Source: Bacteroidota bacterium (GTDB lineage Bacteria > Bacteroidota > Bacteroidia > JAHEXY01). From it: DNA of 64,000 bases. The notes below the pieces were generated by a model. That model saw only the letters and a list, made by a program, of their open reading frames with translations. It was not told the DNA's origin and did no database searches. Each line of letters begins with the position of its first letter. Position 1 is the stretch's first letter. The stretch covers positions 1 to 64,000 of the forward strand of contig JAHEXY010000006.1 of assembly GCA_023251875.1 (NCBI GenBank). Direction: 5' to 3'. The translations under genes were made by a program, and so were the position numbers. Below are positions 52,142 through 62,386 of the stretch, piece by piece.

Positions 52142-53041
52142 AAGAGTTGAAGTATTAAGAGTGAAAAGGTTTAGTAATGTTGTGTCGTAAAACTTATGAT
52201 GCCATTTTTAAGGATTGAATTTTTTTAAAATAAGTTTTATAAATGCGTTTTAATTTTGTTTGAACTTTTGAGTAAACAGGTGTAGTATTCAGTCGTTTTT
52301 CTTTCATTGTATTTGAGGCCTTTTTATAATTAAATAATTGCATTAATTAAAAATGTATTAATTGTTGTTTTATAGTTACATATTGTAAATGTATTGTAAG
52401 AATGTTTTGTGATCAAACTCAAAAAAATGGAATTGAATCTTTTTTTTGTTGTAATGGATCGTTAATGGTGGTGTATTTTATTGAAAATAAGTGTTATGCA
52501 AAATTCAATTGAGAATAATTTATTCAAGCTTAGTTTAACTTTCTTATTATGTTGCTTTCAAATAGCATAAAAAATAAATGCCCATGAGCATTGTACTCAC
52601 AGGCATTGGCGATAAAGAAACCCCTGAATCCTTACCCTTTATTATTAAATCTAAGGTATAGTCTTAAATAAAATTATTCAAACTCAAATTTTCCGAAATA
52701 GCTTTGGTTTTTACTAGTTAAATGTAATAGACAATTTTGTTATTAGTTGATAATAAATAATATATAAAATACATTTATCAGCTTGAATTTAATAGCTATC
52801 AGTCAAATTTTAGACTAGAGCCCACTTTTTTAATGCTTACTCAAATACTTTTTTTACTATTTGTTTTTAAGCGGCATGATGCTTTCATATATGAGGCACA
52901 AGACACCTCTTGCTTTAATACAGCCTTTCTCTGTGAGAAAAACAGTAATATTTAATTTTTAAAACGTTTAAATTATAGGAAGAATAAAAAAGAAGCTCTA
53001 ATTATTAATTATAATCACGTATATTTTCGAAAATTATTTTC
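52142..53041. other. Intergenic region of 900 bp, no gene seen
   Basis: This AT-rich stretch separates the divergent 3,169-residue and 510-residue genes. I found no credible reading frame or RNA gene. A weak stem TGCC..TGAG/CTCA..GGCA lies at about 52580-52606. The length suggests regulatory sequence for the giant gene. Confidence 0.55.
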
Positions 53042-54574
53042 ATGAAAACTCTAGAGAAAACTTTCTTATTAATTAAGAGCTTATCTGATTTTGAAAAAAA
53101 GCAATTCAAAAAGCAATTTAAAAATGTTAAAGATGAAAGTGTATTTAAAGATTTGTTTGAAAAATTAGATGTTAATGTTGAATTGAATGAAAATAAAATA
53201 AGTGTTGATGAAAATGATAAAATTATCCGTCAATTTTATGATTTTTTGCTTGAGTTTTTAGAGAAATACAGAGCTTGTGATCCTATTGAAGAAAGAGTAG
53301 ATAAAGTAATAGCACAAGCCAAAGTATTATTCGAACGTGGCTTATATGACGAAAGTTTCAATATTTTAAATGATGCTTATAATACGGCTAATAAATATGA
53401 AATGTATTTGAAAATTGCTGAAATATGCGATTTGGAATTATTGCTTATTCCTAAAATTTATACCAAAGATTTGCAGCACAATTATGACTTAAGTGTTTCA
53501 AAGAAAAAAGACGCATTAGAAAAAGATATAAGCCAAACCAATTATTATAAGCTCGGTTATCAAATCAGTAATTTTTATACTCAAAACCTTACATTAAAAA
53601 ACGAACAATATATAAAAGAGATTGATGCGTTGATGCATGTAGATATTCTTAAGAATAAAGACTTCGCTACAACTTTTTACTCGCGTTTTTATTATTATGT
53701 ATGCCATCAATTGTATGCTATTTTAAAAGGAAAAGATTCTTCTCAAATAAAAGAAGAACACATTCAACATTGGGAATCGCATCCCTTTATGATAGAAAAA
53801 AATCAAGCTCAGTATTTTAATATATTATCTACTTATATGTATTCATGCCTTGATAAAAATGAGTATGAAACTTATTTAAGCTGTTTGCAAAAGGCAAGTA
53901 AAATTAACATGTATTCAGAAAGTGATAAGATTAATTTTATATTCCGATTCTATAAAAACAAATACATATTTCTATTAAAACAAGGCAATGTTACTAGGCT
54001 TATTCAAGAGAGTGAAGATGCCGTTAAAAAACTAAATTTGGTGTATAAATATCCTTATAACTATGCTAGAATTTATACCGGAATGGAATTTTCGCTTTGT
54101 TTAGCTTATTTTTTAGCAGGAGAAAACAAAAAGGTTAGAAAATATATTTCAAAAATTATTAATAATGTACAAGGCAAAAATGAGCAATTTCAGTTTTTGA
54201 TTTATTCTTTACGTCTGTTACAATTAATGGTTGCTTATGAAGCTAAAGACTTTACGTTTTTAGCCGATTTAATAAAAACAAATAGGCAATATTTAGAGCG
54301 GCATGATGCGCTTTCTCATCTTACAGTCATTTTTATAAATTATTTAAAGAAAATTCTTGCAGCCTATGAAGAAAAAGAAAAAATAAATTATTTCATTGAC
54401 TTAAAAAAAGAATTGAATGAAAAAGCAAAACCGGTAGATATATTTTCTGTTTTTGGTTTTGATGTGATAACTTGGCTTGATAGTAAAATTGAAAATAAAT
54501 CAATGGAAGAAATAATTAAAAATAAAGCAATGTTAGAATACCCTCAAATTTTAACCATTGAACTTCCTGTATGA
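53042..54574 (+). CDS. Helical-repeat protein, unknown function
   Basis: The 510-residue protein is almost wholly helical, with no signal peptide or membrane segment. It opens with a charged segment (L-S-D-F-E-K-K-Q-F-K-K-Q-F-K-N) and continues with paired helices that look like degenerate TPR/SEL-type repeats, such as A-K-V-L-F-E-R-G-L-Y-D-E-S-F-N-I-L-N-D-A-Y. I recognise no named family, though similar large cytosolic proteins are common in Bacteroidota. Its stop codon abuts the convergent gene at 54575 with no gap. Confidence 0.7.
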   Translation: MKTLEKTFLLIKSLSDFEKKQFKKQFKNVKDESVFKDLFEKLDVNVELNENKISVDENDKIIRQFYDFLLEFLEKYRACDPIEERVDKVIAQAKVLFERGLYDESFNILNDAYNTANKYEMYLKIAEICDLELLLIPKIYTKDLQHNYDLSVSKKKDALEKDISQTNYYKLGYQISNFYTQNLTLKNEQYIKEIDALMHVDILKNKDFATTFYSRFYYYVCHQLYAILKGKDSSQIKEEHIQHWESHPFMIEKNQAQYFNILSTYMYSCLDKNEYETYLSCLQKASKINMYSESDKINFIFRFYKNKYIFLLKQGNVTRLIQESEDAVKKLNLVYKYPYNYARIYTGMEFSLCLAYFLAGENKKVRKYISKIINNVQGKNEQFQFLIYSLRLLQLMVAYEAKDFTFLADLIKTNRQYLERHDALSHLTVIFINYLKKILAAYEEKEKINYFIDLKKELNEKAKPVDIFSVFGFDVITWLDSKIENKSMEEIIKNKAMLEYPQILTIELPV

Positions 54575-56956
54575 TTACTTTACAAGTAATTTAAAGCTGC
54601 TCGTTGTTGTGGCAGACTTAATTTTTAGTAAATAAACTCCAGAAGAAAGACTACTTAAATTCGTTTCAATTGTTTCATCTCTTTTTATATTTTCTCTTTT
54701 TAGTTGCAATATTTCTTTTCCGATTGAATTATAGAAATTAATAGAAATATTTTTATTTTCCGATAAAGCTTTAATGGAAAGATTATCTGTAATTGGGTTG
54801 GGATATAAGACAAATTTTTCATTTTCTAAAATGGGTAATTGGTTTTTTGTAATAATATTATCAAGGCCTTCCATATCAAAACTATAAAAACTAGTAGTAG
54901 AACCAACCAAAATGGAGCCATATTCAATGGCTTTCATTTTTTCGTTAACCAATCCAATATGCCCTACATATAAATCTGTAGAGTCTTTGTCATATCGCAA
55001 AATGGTATTGCCTGCTCCTATATAAACTGTATCAGGATTAGAATTATTATAGGCTATTTTATACGGGGTATGTTCTCCTGTTGATTTTATATCAGAGAAA
55101 CTAAGCCCTCCATCATCTGATACTAAAAAATAACCTTCTTGCCAATTATTAGAATCACAACCTGCAATTAAGTATACTTGCTTAGCATTATCCGGATCTA
55201 CCATTACATCTTTAAACGGAACAGATGCGTATGTTCCATTTGATGGTCCAAAATTAATTTGTTTCCAGGTATTCCCTAAATCAATAGATTTCCATAAAAA
55301 ACCGGAATCTGCACAGGAGCCACTAACTGCATAAATAATTGTATCCGTTACATTACAAAAACCCGAAATTCCATTAAAAATGGTTGTGTTTGTAGCTATA
55401 TAACTTTTAGCCCAGTTTATACCCCCATCATCTGATTTCCAAATTATCCCATTTGTATCAGTTGCAAAAACTAAATTATCTGTTATAAATTCAATATCAT
55501 TTATGTATGTATGATTTAATATAAAGCCAGGGTCAACAATGTTAAAATTGTTAGGGCCTGTTTTAGTAACAGCAAATCCTTTAACTCCACCGGCAATTAC
55601 ATGCAATGAATCAAATGGTGAAACTTCTACTGATTTAAAAACTTTAAATATTGCCAATGAAATTGAAATAGGAAATTCGCCATAAGGGCTTTTCCATTTG
55701 TTTTCCGGTAACACAGAGGCATTTTTATACACATTTGTATAACCAATACCAAGGTCTGTAGCAATGTAAACAAGCTTTTTTGACTGGCTAATGCAATTAA
55801 TATTTAACGCTTTTAAATTTTTGTTTTCTTTAGAAGAAATAGTAGCATTATTATAAAAGCTATTTGCTATATAAATGCCTGTTTCATCAATATTAGATAA
55901 AAATATTTGACTGGTATCATTATATGACATTGCACTGGGCAAAGCTCTTGATTTACTTAAAATCCAAGTATTGCCTAAATCATTTGAAAAATGATAGGTT
56001 GTAAAAATTAATTGTCCATTACTTTTAGTGAAATCATTTTTCCAACTATCGCTATATTCAATTTTACTGGATGTTATATCCAATGATTGAGAAGTTAAAT
56101 TATTATTTGAAATAGTATCCCAATTTGTGCCACCATCAAAAGTTCTATAAATTAAGGTTTTGTTATTGCTAGTTTTTTTACCGAAAATAAAAATGGTGTC
56201 GGTTGTTAATGTAAACTGAGGTAATAATATCTTTGAAATTTGCATAGTTGTATCAGGCACTTTCAATATTGAATAATTATTACTGTCAATTTTTAAAATA
56301 ATATTTCCATATAATTTTGACCCACTTGTATCTACTAAAACGAGAAAAGGAAATCCGGAAGAATTATTGGTAGCTGCAATTGAATTAACAAATATGTTTT
56401 CTTTTTTTACAGAAGTAAAATAATTTTCAATATTTATTAAACATTTTGTTGAATCAAAATTTAAGGTATCTATTCTTATGATATAATGCGATAAACAGGT
56501 AAATAAAAAATAATCTGTTAACTCAATTTGAGGGGAAGTTCCATTGGTGTAGTTAATCATTGAAGGATCAAACGCTGTTTTAAATGATCCAGAATCTCCA
56601 TTTAAATAGCTTATTTGAATGGATGAAAATTTTGAATATACAGTTCTATTAGCAACCCAAGCAAAATGATTTGTTTTTGTTTCCATTAAATTACCAGCCC
56701 AACCTCTTTCTCCACATTCATAAAACATGGAGTCAAACGGATAGGCTTGTTTCCATGACTTCGCTGAATCGTCACTATAAAAAAAATTGTTTGGGGTATA
56801 TGTTCCACAAAATAATCTATTCGTAGTTCTCGATAATGTTAATTGAGAACCAATTCCACCATATAAACCTAAATTATATTCTTTGCCTTCCAACGAATCG
56901 CATTGGCAATAGGCAAAAACAGGAAATAACATTAGAAAAAACAAAAACCTACTCAT
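54575..56956 (-). CDS. T9SS-sorted BNR/VPS10-like propeller protein
   Basis: The 793-residue protein has a signal peptide (L-F-F-L-M-L-F-P-V-F-A-Y-C-Q) and repeated BNR-type strands: S-D-D-S-A-K-S-W-K, F-D-G-G-T-N-W-D, K-S-D-D-G-G-I-N-W, K-S-I-D-L-G-N-T-W-K and S-D-D-G-G-L-S-F-S. These match the Asp-box (S/T-x-D-x-G-x-T-W) of sialidase/VPS10 propellers. A T9SS domain closes it (L-Y-P-N-P-I-T-D-N-L-S-I; L-S-S-G-V-Y-L-L-K-I). No sialidase catalytic arginine triad is evident, so a binding role is likelier. Confidence 0.85.
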   Translation of the reverse strand: MSRFLFFLMLFPVFAYCQCDSLEGKEYNLGLYGGIGSQLTLSRTTNRLFCGTYTPNNFFYSDDSAKSWKQAYPFDSMFYECGERGWAGNLMETKTNHFAWVANRTVYSKFSSIQISYLNGDSGSFKTAFDPSMINYTNGTSPQIELTDYFLFTCLSHYIIRIDTLNFDSTKCLINIENYFTSVKKENIFVNSIAATNNSSGFPFLVLVDTSGSKLYGNIILKIDSNNYSILKVPDTTMQISKILLPQFTLTTDTIFIFGKKTSNNKTLIYRTFDGGTNWDTISNNNLTSQSLDITSSKIEYSDSWKNDFTKSNGQLIFTTYHFSNDLGNTWILSKSRALPSAMSYNDTSQIFLSNIDETGIYIANSFYNNATISSKENKNLKALNINCISQSKKLVYIATDLGIGYTNVYKNASVLPENKWKSPYGEFPISISLAIFKVFKSVEVSPFDSLHVIAGGVKGFAVTKTGPNNFNIVDPGFILNHTYINDIEFITDNLVFATDTNGIIWKSDDGGINWAKSYIATNTTIFNGISGFCNVTDTIIYAVSGSCADSGFLWKSIDLGNTWKQINFGPSNGTYASVPFKDVMVDPDNAKQVYLIAGCDSNNWQEGYFLVSDDGGLSFSDIKSTGEHTPYKIAYNNSNPDTVYIGAGNTILRYDKDSTDLYVGHIGLVNEKMKAIEYGSILVGSTTSFYSFDMEGLDNIITKNQLPILENEKFVLYPNPITDNLSIKALSENKNISINFYNSIGKEILQLKRENIKRDETIETNLSSLSSGVYLLKIKSATTTSSFKLLVK

Positions 56957-57224
56957 CGAGTTAAAGATTATTTTAACTTATACTCACTAATTTATAAAAG
57001 GTTACAAGAAAACGATTCTAATGTAAGCTATTAATTTTTATTGTTAATTAATACTGATAGGAAGATATAATAAATCTCAAAAAGTAAAAAAATAGACTTT
57101 GTTTTTATGAAATAAATAACATTTTAAAGTAGTATGTTGTTTATAAATAAGTATTTATGAAACTCAATTTTAAAATTTTAAGATGTGTTTTTAGGATAAA
57201 AGAATTAAAATAATGAGAGCTTGT

Positions 57225-57374
57225 TTAAATTTTATTTTTTATACGGGTCTTTCTTATTGAGTTTCCATCACTGGTGGTTAAGCGATAAAAATAGATTCCG
57301 GCCGGCAATGAAGAGGTTTCTAGTTCATAATTATATTTTCTAGGAATTATATATTCATCCAAAGAATAATGGAA
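57225..57374 (-). pseudogene. Remnant of a T9SS C-terminal sorting domain
   Basis: On the minus strand an open stretch of 49 codons reads ...L-E-T-S-S-L-P-A-G-I-Y-F-Y-R-L-T-T-S-D-G..., ending K-T-R-I-K-N-K-I and a stop. This is the end of a type A sorting domain. A stop lies directly upstream and there is no start. It lies 33 bp downstream of another T9SS gene, whose tail is similar but not identical. Confidence 0.7.
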
Positions 57375-57407
57375 ACACTACACTTTCATACTCTAATTAA
57401 AATCGCC

Positions 57408-58634
57408 TTACTTTTGAATTAAAATATATTTTTGAGCATTTTCATTTAATTGGAAATAATAAATGCCTTCTGGAAGAAATGAGCAATCAATATATTTATA
57501 TTCTGAGAAAATTTCTTTTCTAAATATGCACTGTCCAACTTGATTATAAATGCGCAGATGATTTAAGCCACTTTGGAGATTATTAAAATAAAGTAAACCA
57601 TTACCTGGATTGGGATAAATAAGAGGTAAATTTTTTGTTTGATTATTTTCTTTAATATCAGTTACAGATGGTAAAATTGGATTATAAGAGCAATCTATAG
57701 CAAATGCATTTTCCCCATTAGCCTTCCATTCAGTCACAATGTCTGAAATGGTTTCCCATTCTACTTTCCCTTCTTTTACAAGTGTATTAATGGAATCAGT
57801 TAGTTGATCTATCAATGGATAAAACCAAGTATATGTCATATCCCCTTCGCTAAAAAATATTTCTTGCGTATAAATGCCATTTGCCGGAAGCGTTCCGTTT
57901 TGAATATCATTCACCAATTTTTTTATTTGCGCAAATTTTGCTGCAACTGTTGTAGTGTCTTCTAATTTTAATTCGCAACCTGTTCCACAAAGTATAAGAT
58001 TGTTACTTGGTTCATGCACGGTAAATTCCGCCATTGATTTGGGTTTATAAACACCTGAATATTGAGGATCATCAAAATGTTGCAGATTGGCAGCTCCCCA
58101 TAAAATTTCAGGATACCAGGTAAAATTTGGAAAAGAATCACCCGTAACTCCGTTTTGATATTTCTCCCAACTTACTCCATTTAACAAAACAGTATCGTAC
58201 AAGAAGCCGCTCATTACATTGGTAGGTGTAATTCCAAGTTGCGACATCAAATAAGCTACATCTGCATAATTATATGCGCTTTCATGCGCATGTGGGTCAC
58301 ATTCAATACCCTTATCTTCCTTCATCCATTTCACCAAATTTTTATTATTGGTTAAGGTTATTACACTTCCTGTATCAAATTTAGCAATGGCTTGCAAGGC
58401 AATATAATCAGCTCCATAATCATACGCCAGCTTTTTACTTTGAACCATATCACACAAACTAATTAAAGCAGAACGTGATTTTAAATAACGATTATAACCA
58501 CCAATACCATTTAAATACCCAATATTGTCTTCGTTGTGGCTAACAATATAGATTTTGAGTTTTGGCTGTGCTTGAATAAAAAATGAAAAACATAAAATGA
58601 AGAATAGAATAAGAACTTGTAGAAGTTTTTTCAT
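57408..58634 (-). CDS. T9SS-sorted secreted protein, deacetylase-like
   Basis: The 408-residue protein has a signal peptide (L-F-F-I-L-C-F-S-F-F-I-Q-A-Q), a catalytic-looking region and a T9SS domain (I-Y-P-N-P-G-N-G-L-L-Y; F-L-P-E-G-I-Y-Y-F-Q-L; end Y-I-L-I-Q-K). The early V-S-H-N-E-D-N and C-D-P-H-A-H-E-S motifs with late glutamates recall metal-binding polysaccharide deacetylase-type folds, but I cannot confirm the family. Likely secreted or surface attached. Confidence 0.7.
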   Translation of the reverse strand: MKKLLQVLILFFILCFSFFIQAQPKLKIYIVSHNEDNIGYLNGIGGYNRYLKSRSALISLCDMVQSKKLAYDYGADYIALQAIAKFDTGSVITLTNNKNLVKWMKEDKGIECDPHAHESAYNYADVAYLMSQLGITPTNVMSGFLYDTVLLNGVSWEKYQNGVTGDSFPNFTWYPEILWGAANLQHFDDPQYSGVYKPKSMAEFTVHEPSNNLILCGTGCELKLEDTTTVAAKFAQIKKLVNDIQNGTLPANGIYTQEIFFSEGDMTYTWFYPLIDQLTDSINTLVKEGKVEWETISDIVTEWKANGENAFAIDCSYNPILPSVTDIKENNQTKNLPLIYPNPGNGLLYFNNLQSGLNHLRIYNQVGQCIFRKEIFSEYKYIDCSFLPEGIYYFQLNENAQKYILIQK

Positions 58635-59030
58635 CAGCCAATTATTTTAATAATTCGATAATAATTACAAAACAGTTTAAAAGCGTTTTGGTTGTAATTT
58701 AGAGGGAAATGAATAGATTTTAAAACAAACTTTCAGTAGATTTTTACTAGTCTAGCTTTATTATGGATTTACATTAACATTAATTTTTACTATACATTTA
58801 ATGTCTAATAAATTGAAATAAAGTGTTTTGCAAAGCTATTTGCAAATATTATGGCTTTCCATTCATTAATGATTCATCAAAAATGGATAATGCGAATGAT
58901 CCTTAAAAAAGATAATTTATTTCTTAATCAATAAATTTTAAACGAATCAAAAAAATGAAGAAGAAAATTTATTCAAAAGCTAAATTGCTTGAGCGTAACC
59001 TGAGATATGTATTGCTAAAAACAGCCATTT
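58635..59030. other. Intergenic region of 396 bp
   Basis: Between the T9SS protein gene and pyrD. It is AT-rich with no convincing gene; a 32-codon plus-strand frame at 58954-59052 overlaps the pyrD end and is probably chance. No terminator or promoter was recognised with confidence. Confidence 0.5.
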
Positions 59031-60059
59031 TTATTTTAGCAAAGCCTCATTAATTTGTTGGATTAATATTGGGCCTTCATATATAAAACCCGTATACAAT
59101 TGAATTAAATCAGCTCCGGCTTTTATTTTTTCAATGGCATCTTCAGGAGAATGAATGCCTCCAACTCCAATTATAGGAAAAGCCTTACCTGATTTTTCAG
59201 ATAAATACCGTATTACTTCAGTCGATCTGTTTTTTAAAGGTTTACCACTTAAGCCTCCAGCTCCTATTTTTGATACATTTTCTGCATCTGTTTTTAAGCC
59301 TTGCCTTGATATAGTAGTATTGGTAGCAATAACGCCTGCTATTTTAGTTTCCTTTACTATCTCAATAATATCATTCAATTGTTCATTACTGAGATCAGGG
59401 GCAATTTTTAATAAAATAGGTTTAGGTTTTTTGTAAGATTGATTGTGTTGACTTAAACTTGATAAAATATCTGTCAAAGGTTTTTTATCTTGTAATTCAC
59501 GTAAATTGGGCGTGTTGGGCGAACTCACATTTACCACAAAATAATCTACACAGTCGTGTAGTTCTTTAAAACATGCCATATAATCTACAATGGCATTTTC
59601 ATTCGTAGTTAATTTGTTTTTTCCAATATTACCACCGATAATTACCTTGTGATTTTTTCTGCGTAAACGATTTGCTACTTTTTTTACACCACTGTTATTA
59701 AAGCCCATTCTGTTTATTAAAGCTTCGTCTTTTAATAATCTAAATAATCTGGGATGCGGATTTCCACTTTGGCATTTAGGGGTAACAGTACCAATTTCTA
59801 TAAAACCAAATCCAAAACTAGATAGTTCATTATAAAGCCATGCATCTTTATCTAAGCCCGCAGCCAAACCAACCGGGTTTTTAAAGGTGAGTCCAAATAA
59901 ATTACGTTCTAATTTTTTGTTTTCTACTGAATACATTTTTCTGATGATCCAAGAAAAACCGGGAATCATCAACCAAAATTTAAGTTTTATGAAAACAAGA
60001 TAGTGAACTACTTCCGGAGGAAATAAATACAAAATGGGCCGTATTATTTTTTTATACAT
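59031..60059 (-). CDS. pyrD: Dihydroorotate dehydrogenase (quinone), class 2
   Basis: PyrD oxidises dihydroorotate to orotate and passes electrons to quinone, in pyrimidine synthesis. The 342-residue protein has the class 2 N-terminal membrane-associating helices (1-40), then [14 protein letters not shown] at about 58-71, E-I-G-T-V-T-P-K near 92-99, [12 protein letters not shown] at about 176-187 (catalytic Ser) and the FMN phosphate site I-G-A-G-G-L-S-G near 258-265. It is isolated and divergent from corA. Confidence 0.96.
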   Translation of the reverse strand: MYKKIIRPILYLFPPEVVHYLVFIKLKFWLMIPGFSWIIRKMYSVENKKLERNLFGLTFKNPVGLAAGLDKDAWLYNELSSFGFGFIEIGTVTPKCQSGNPHPRLFRLLKDEALINRMGFNNSGVKKVANRLRRKNHKVIIGGNIGKNKLTTNENAIVDYMACFKELHDCVDYFVVNVSSPNTPNLRELQDKKPLTDILSSLSQHNQSYKKPKPILLKIAPDLSNEQLNDIIEIVKETKIAGVIATNTTISRQGLKTDAENVSKIGAGGLSGKPLKNRSTEVIRYLSEKSGKAFPIIGVGGIHSPEDAIEKIKAGADLIQLYTGFIYEGPILIQQINEALLK

Positions 60060-60109
60060 GGAACAAATGTAAAGTTCATCCTTGAAAGTTCAAAGTTTGA
60101 TAAGTTTTA

Positions 60110-60117
60110 TAACTTTG
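60110..60117 (+). promoter_or_regulatory. Candidate promoter -7 box of corA
   Basis: TAACTTTG fits TAnnTTTG, 7 bp before the corA ATG, implying a very short leader. Confidence 0.35.
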
Positions 60118-60124
60118 TAAAAGC

Positions 60125-61192
60125 ATGTCGCTAAAAAGAAAAAAATATACTCGAAAAACCGGACTTCCACCAGGTTCGCTTATTTACACGGGGGAAAGAA
60201 AATCTGAAAAGGTTATTATTGAACTTATTGATTATTCTGAAAGTTCTTATGAGGTAAAAAGCATTGAAAATATTGAAGATTGTGCTGTTTATAAAGATAA
60301 ACCTAGTGTTACTTGGATTAATATTGAAGGGATACACGATACCTCAATTATTGAAAAAACAGGAAAAATATTTGGTATACACCCACTTTTACTCGAAGAT
60401 ATTTTAAATACCAATCAAAGACCCAAAGCAGAAGACTTTGAAGATTATCTTTTCTTCACTCTTAAAATGTTGCACTTTGATGAAGCGAAAAAAGAAATTG
60501 GTTTTGAGCAAGTGAGTTTTATTTTAGGACAGAATTATATTATTTCTTTTCAAGAAGGTATAGCGGGTGATTTATTTGATTCTATTCGCGAGCGTTTAAA
60601 AAACAATAAAGGTACTACCAGAAAAAAAGGAGCAGATTATTTAGTGTACCTACTCATTGATGCCGTAGTTGATAATTATTACCAAACTATAGAACGTTTA
60701 GATGCAACCATTGAACAAATTGAAGAGGCTGTAATGACAGATAAAGCTGATCATTGTGTTGCCAGTATTCAAAAAATAAAAAAAGATTTGATTTATTTAA
60801 GAAAGTCAATTTATCCTCTCAGAGAAGCTATAAGTTACATTTTAAAAGGAGAATCAAAATTAATTGACCATAATACTCTAAAGTATTTTAGAGATGTGTA
60901 TGATCACACCATTTATATTTTTGAAAATATTGAAACCTATCGTGATATTCTTACAGGCTTGTTAGATGTGCATTTATCGAGTTTAAGTAACAGAATGAAT
61001 GTAGTTATGAAAATGCTAACCATTATTTCTACTATTTTTATTCCGCTTACTTTTATTGTGGGAGTGTATGGTATGAATTTCAAATTTATGCCTGAATTAG
61101 ATTGGCCCTATAGTTATCCCATTATTTGGGGAGTAATGATATTAATTTCTATTATAATGGTTATTTATTTTAGAAGAAAGAAATGGTTTTGA
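60125..61192 (+). CDS. corA: CorA-family magnesium/cobalt transporter
   Basis: The 355-residue protein has the long cytosolic N-terminal domain of CorA channels and ends in two membrane helices. The Y-G-M-N-F signature lies at the end of the first helix (T-F-I-V-G-V-Y-G-M-N-F-K-F-M-P-E-L). CorA forms a pentameric Mg2+ channel. The basic tail R-R-K-K-W-F after helix 2 is typical. Confidence 0.96.
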   Translation: MSLKRKKYTRKTGLPPGSLIYTGERKSEKVIIELIDYSESSYEVKSIENIEDCAVYKDKPSVTWINIEGIHDTSIIEKTGKIFGIHPLLLEDILNTNQRPKAEDFEDYLFFTLKMLHFDEAKKEIGFEQVSFILGQNYIISFQEGIAGDLFDSIRERLKNNKGTTRKKGADYLVYLLIDAVVDNYYQTIERLDATIEQIEEAVMTDKADHCVASIQKIKKDLIYLRKSIYPLREAISYILKGESKLIDHNTLKYFRDVYDHTIYIFENIETYRDILTGLLDVHLSSLSNRMNVVMKMLTIISTIFIPLTFIVGVYGMNFKFMPELDWPYSYPIIWGVMILISIIMVIYFRRKKWF

Positions 61193-61250
61193 GAAATTAA
61201 GAATTATAGACTTAGTTGAGTAGATGTAATAATTACAAAAATAATTCCAA

Positions 61251-61288
61251 GCCATCCCTCTCCAAAGGGAGAGGGGCAGGGTGAGGGC
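61251..61288. repeat. Palindromic intergenic repeat
   Basis: CCCTCTCCAAAGGGAGAGGGGCAGGGTGAGGGC-type hairpin between corA and pssA; same family as 25208-25246. Confidence 0.65.
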
Positions 61289-61300
61289 TTAAAAATAAAA

Positions 61301-62011
61301 ATGAAAAAACATATCCCCAATGCTCTTACCTGTGGCAATCTTTTTTGTGGTTGCATAGCGATAGTGTGCATCTTTAATCAACAACTTTCTTATGCTTCGT
61401 ATTTAATTGCCCTTGCTGCTGTATTTGATTTTTTTGATGGATTTGCAGCACGTATGTTAAATGTAAAATCAGCTATTGGCCTGCAATTAGATTCATTAGC
61501 TGATATGGTAACTTTTGGTGTGGTACCAGGGTCTATTATTTTCAAATTACTCTCAGATAATTTAGAAAAGTATAATTTACCCAATGAATTAGCTTTCTTA
61601 GCTTTTTTTATAAGTGTATTTTCTGCTTTGCGTTTAGCTAAATTTAATGTTGATACGCGACAAACAGAATCTTTTATTGGTTTGCCTACACCGGCTAATG
61701 CTATTTTAATTGGATCATTTCCTCTTATCTTAAAACAATTACCTATAGATTATTCAATATTACCGTATACACTTCTCAATCCGTATTTTTTATTAGCGTT
61801 AACGGCACTTATGTCGTTTTTATTGGTTTCAGAAATACCCATGTTTTCATTTAAGTTTAAAAATTTCTCTTGGCAGGATAATAAAATTCGTTTTATTTTT
61901 ATGGGGATAACAGTAGTGCTTTTGATACTTTTGCAGTTTGCAGCTATCCCATTTGTAATTGCAGGATATATTGCACTTTCAATATTTAATAATATGATGA
62001 TTAAGAAATAA
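61301..62011 (+). CDS. pssA: CDP-diacylglycerol-serine O-phosphatidyltransferase
   Basis: PssA makes phosphatidylserine, the precursor of phosphatidylethanolamine. The 236-residue membrane protein starts with H-I-P-N-A-L-T-C-G-N-L-F-C-G. It contains the CDP-alcohol transferase signature D-F-F-D-G-F-A-A-R...G-L-Q-L-D-S-L-A-D at about 43-68, whose aspartates bind metal. Seven or eight hydrophobic segments are visible. Confidence 0.95.
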   Translation: MKKHIPNALTCGNLFCGCIAIVCIFNQQLSYASYLIALAAVFDFFDGFAARMLNVKSAIGLQLDSLADMVTFGVVPGSIIFKLLSDNLEKYNLPNELAFLAFFISVFSALRLAKFNVDTRQTESFIGLPTPANAILIGSFPLILKQLPIDYSILPYTLLNPYFLLALTALMSFLLVSEIPMFSFKFKNFSWQDNKIRFIFMGITVVLLILLQFAAIPFVIAGYIALSIFNNMMIKK

Positions 62012-62062
62012 AAACTCAATAACATTGAACTTTAAACTATCAAACTTTGAACTTATATAATT

Positions 62063-62314
62063 ATGAAATACAAAGCTGAAATTAACGTAATGCCTTTAAA
62101 AGAATTACTCGATCCACAGGGAAAAGCAGTAACATCAAGCATGACAAATCTTGGATTACCAACTATTCAAAATGTGCGAGTTGGTAAACACATAAGCCTT
62201 GAAGTTGAAGCCGACTCAAAAGAAAAAGCCAATGAAATGGTTGAACAAGCTTGTAAAAAACTACTTGCTAATCTCATTATGGAAAGCTATGAGTTTGAAG
62301 TAAACCCCTCCTAG
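62063..62314 (+). CDS. purS: Phosphoribosylformylglycinamidine synthase subunit PurS
   Basis: PurS is the small bridging subunit of the PurLQS complex that makes FGAM in purine synthesis. The 83-residue protein shows the family pattern K-Y-K-A-E-I-N-V-M-P...L-D-P-Q-G-K-A-V near 2-24 and V-R-V-G-K-H-I-S-L at about 40-48. No purQ or purL is next to it. Its last few codons enter a palindromic repeat at 62305-62332. Confidence 0.95.
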   Translation: MKYKAEINVMPLKELLDPQGKAVTSSMTNLGLPTIQNVRVGKHISLEVEADSKEKANEMVEQACKKLLANLIMESYEFEVNPS

Positions 62315-62332
62315 CCTCCCCGAAGGGGAGGA
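62305..62332. repeat. Palindromic repeat overlapping the purS stop
   Basis: CCCCTCCTAGCCTCCCCGAAGGGGAGG includes the TAG stop of purS. Same kind of element as at the purC end. Confidence 0.65.
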
Positions 62333-62386
62333 ACGTTATTACATTTGCAAAGCAAAAGGAATATTATCAAAGGTTGAAATAATATA

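Noticed and set aside
52142-53041. A hidden gene or RNA in the 900-bp gap
   Set aside because: No frame of useful length on either strand and no tRNA-like or strongly paired region; left as regulatory spacer.
58954-59052. A 32-codon plus-strand frame M-K-K-K-I-Y-S-K before the pyrD end
   Set aside because: It overlaps pyrD antisense, has no promoter box and is short enough to arise by chance in AT-rich DNA.
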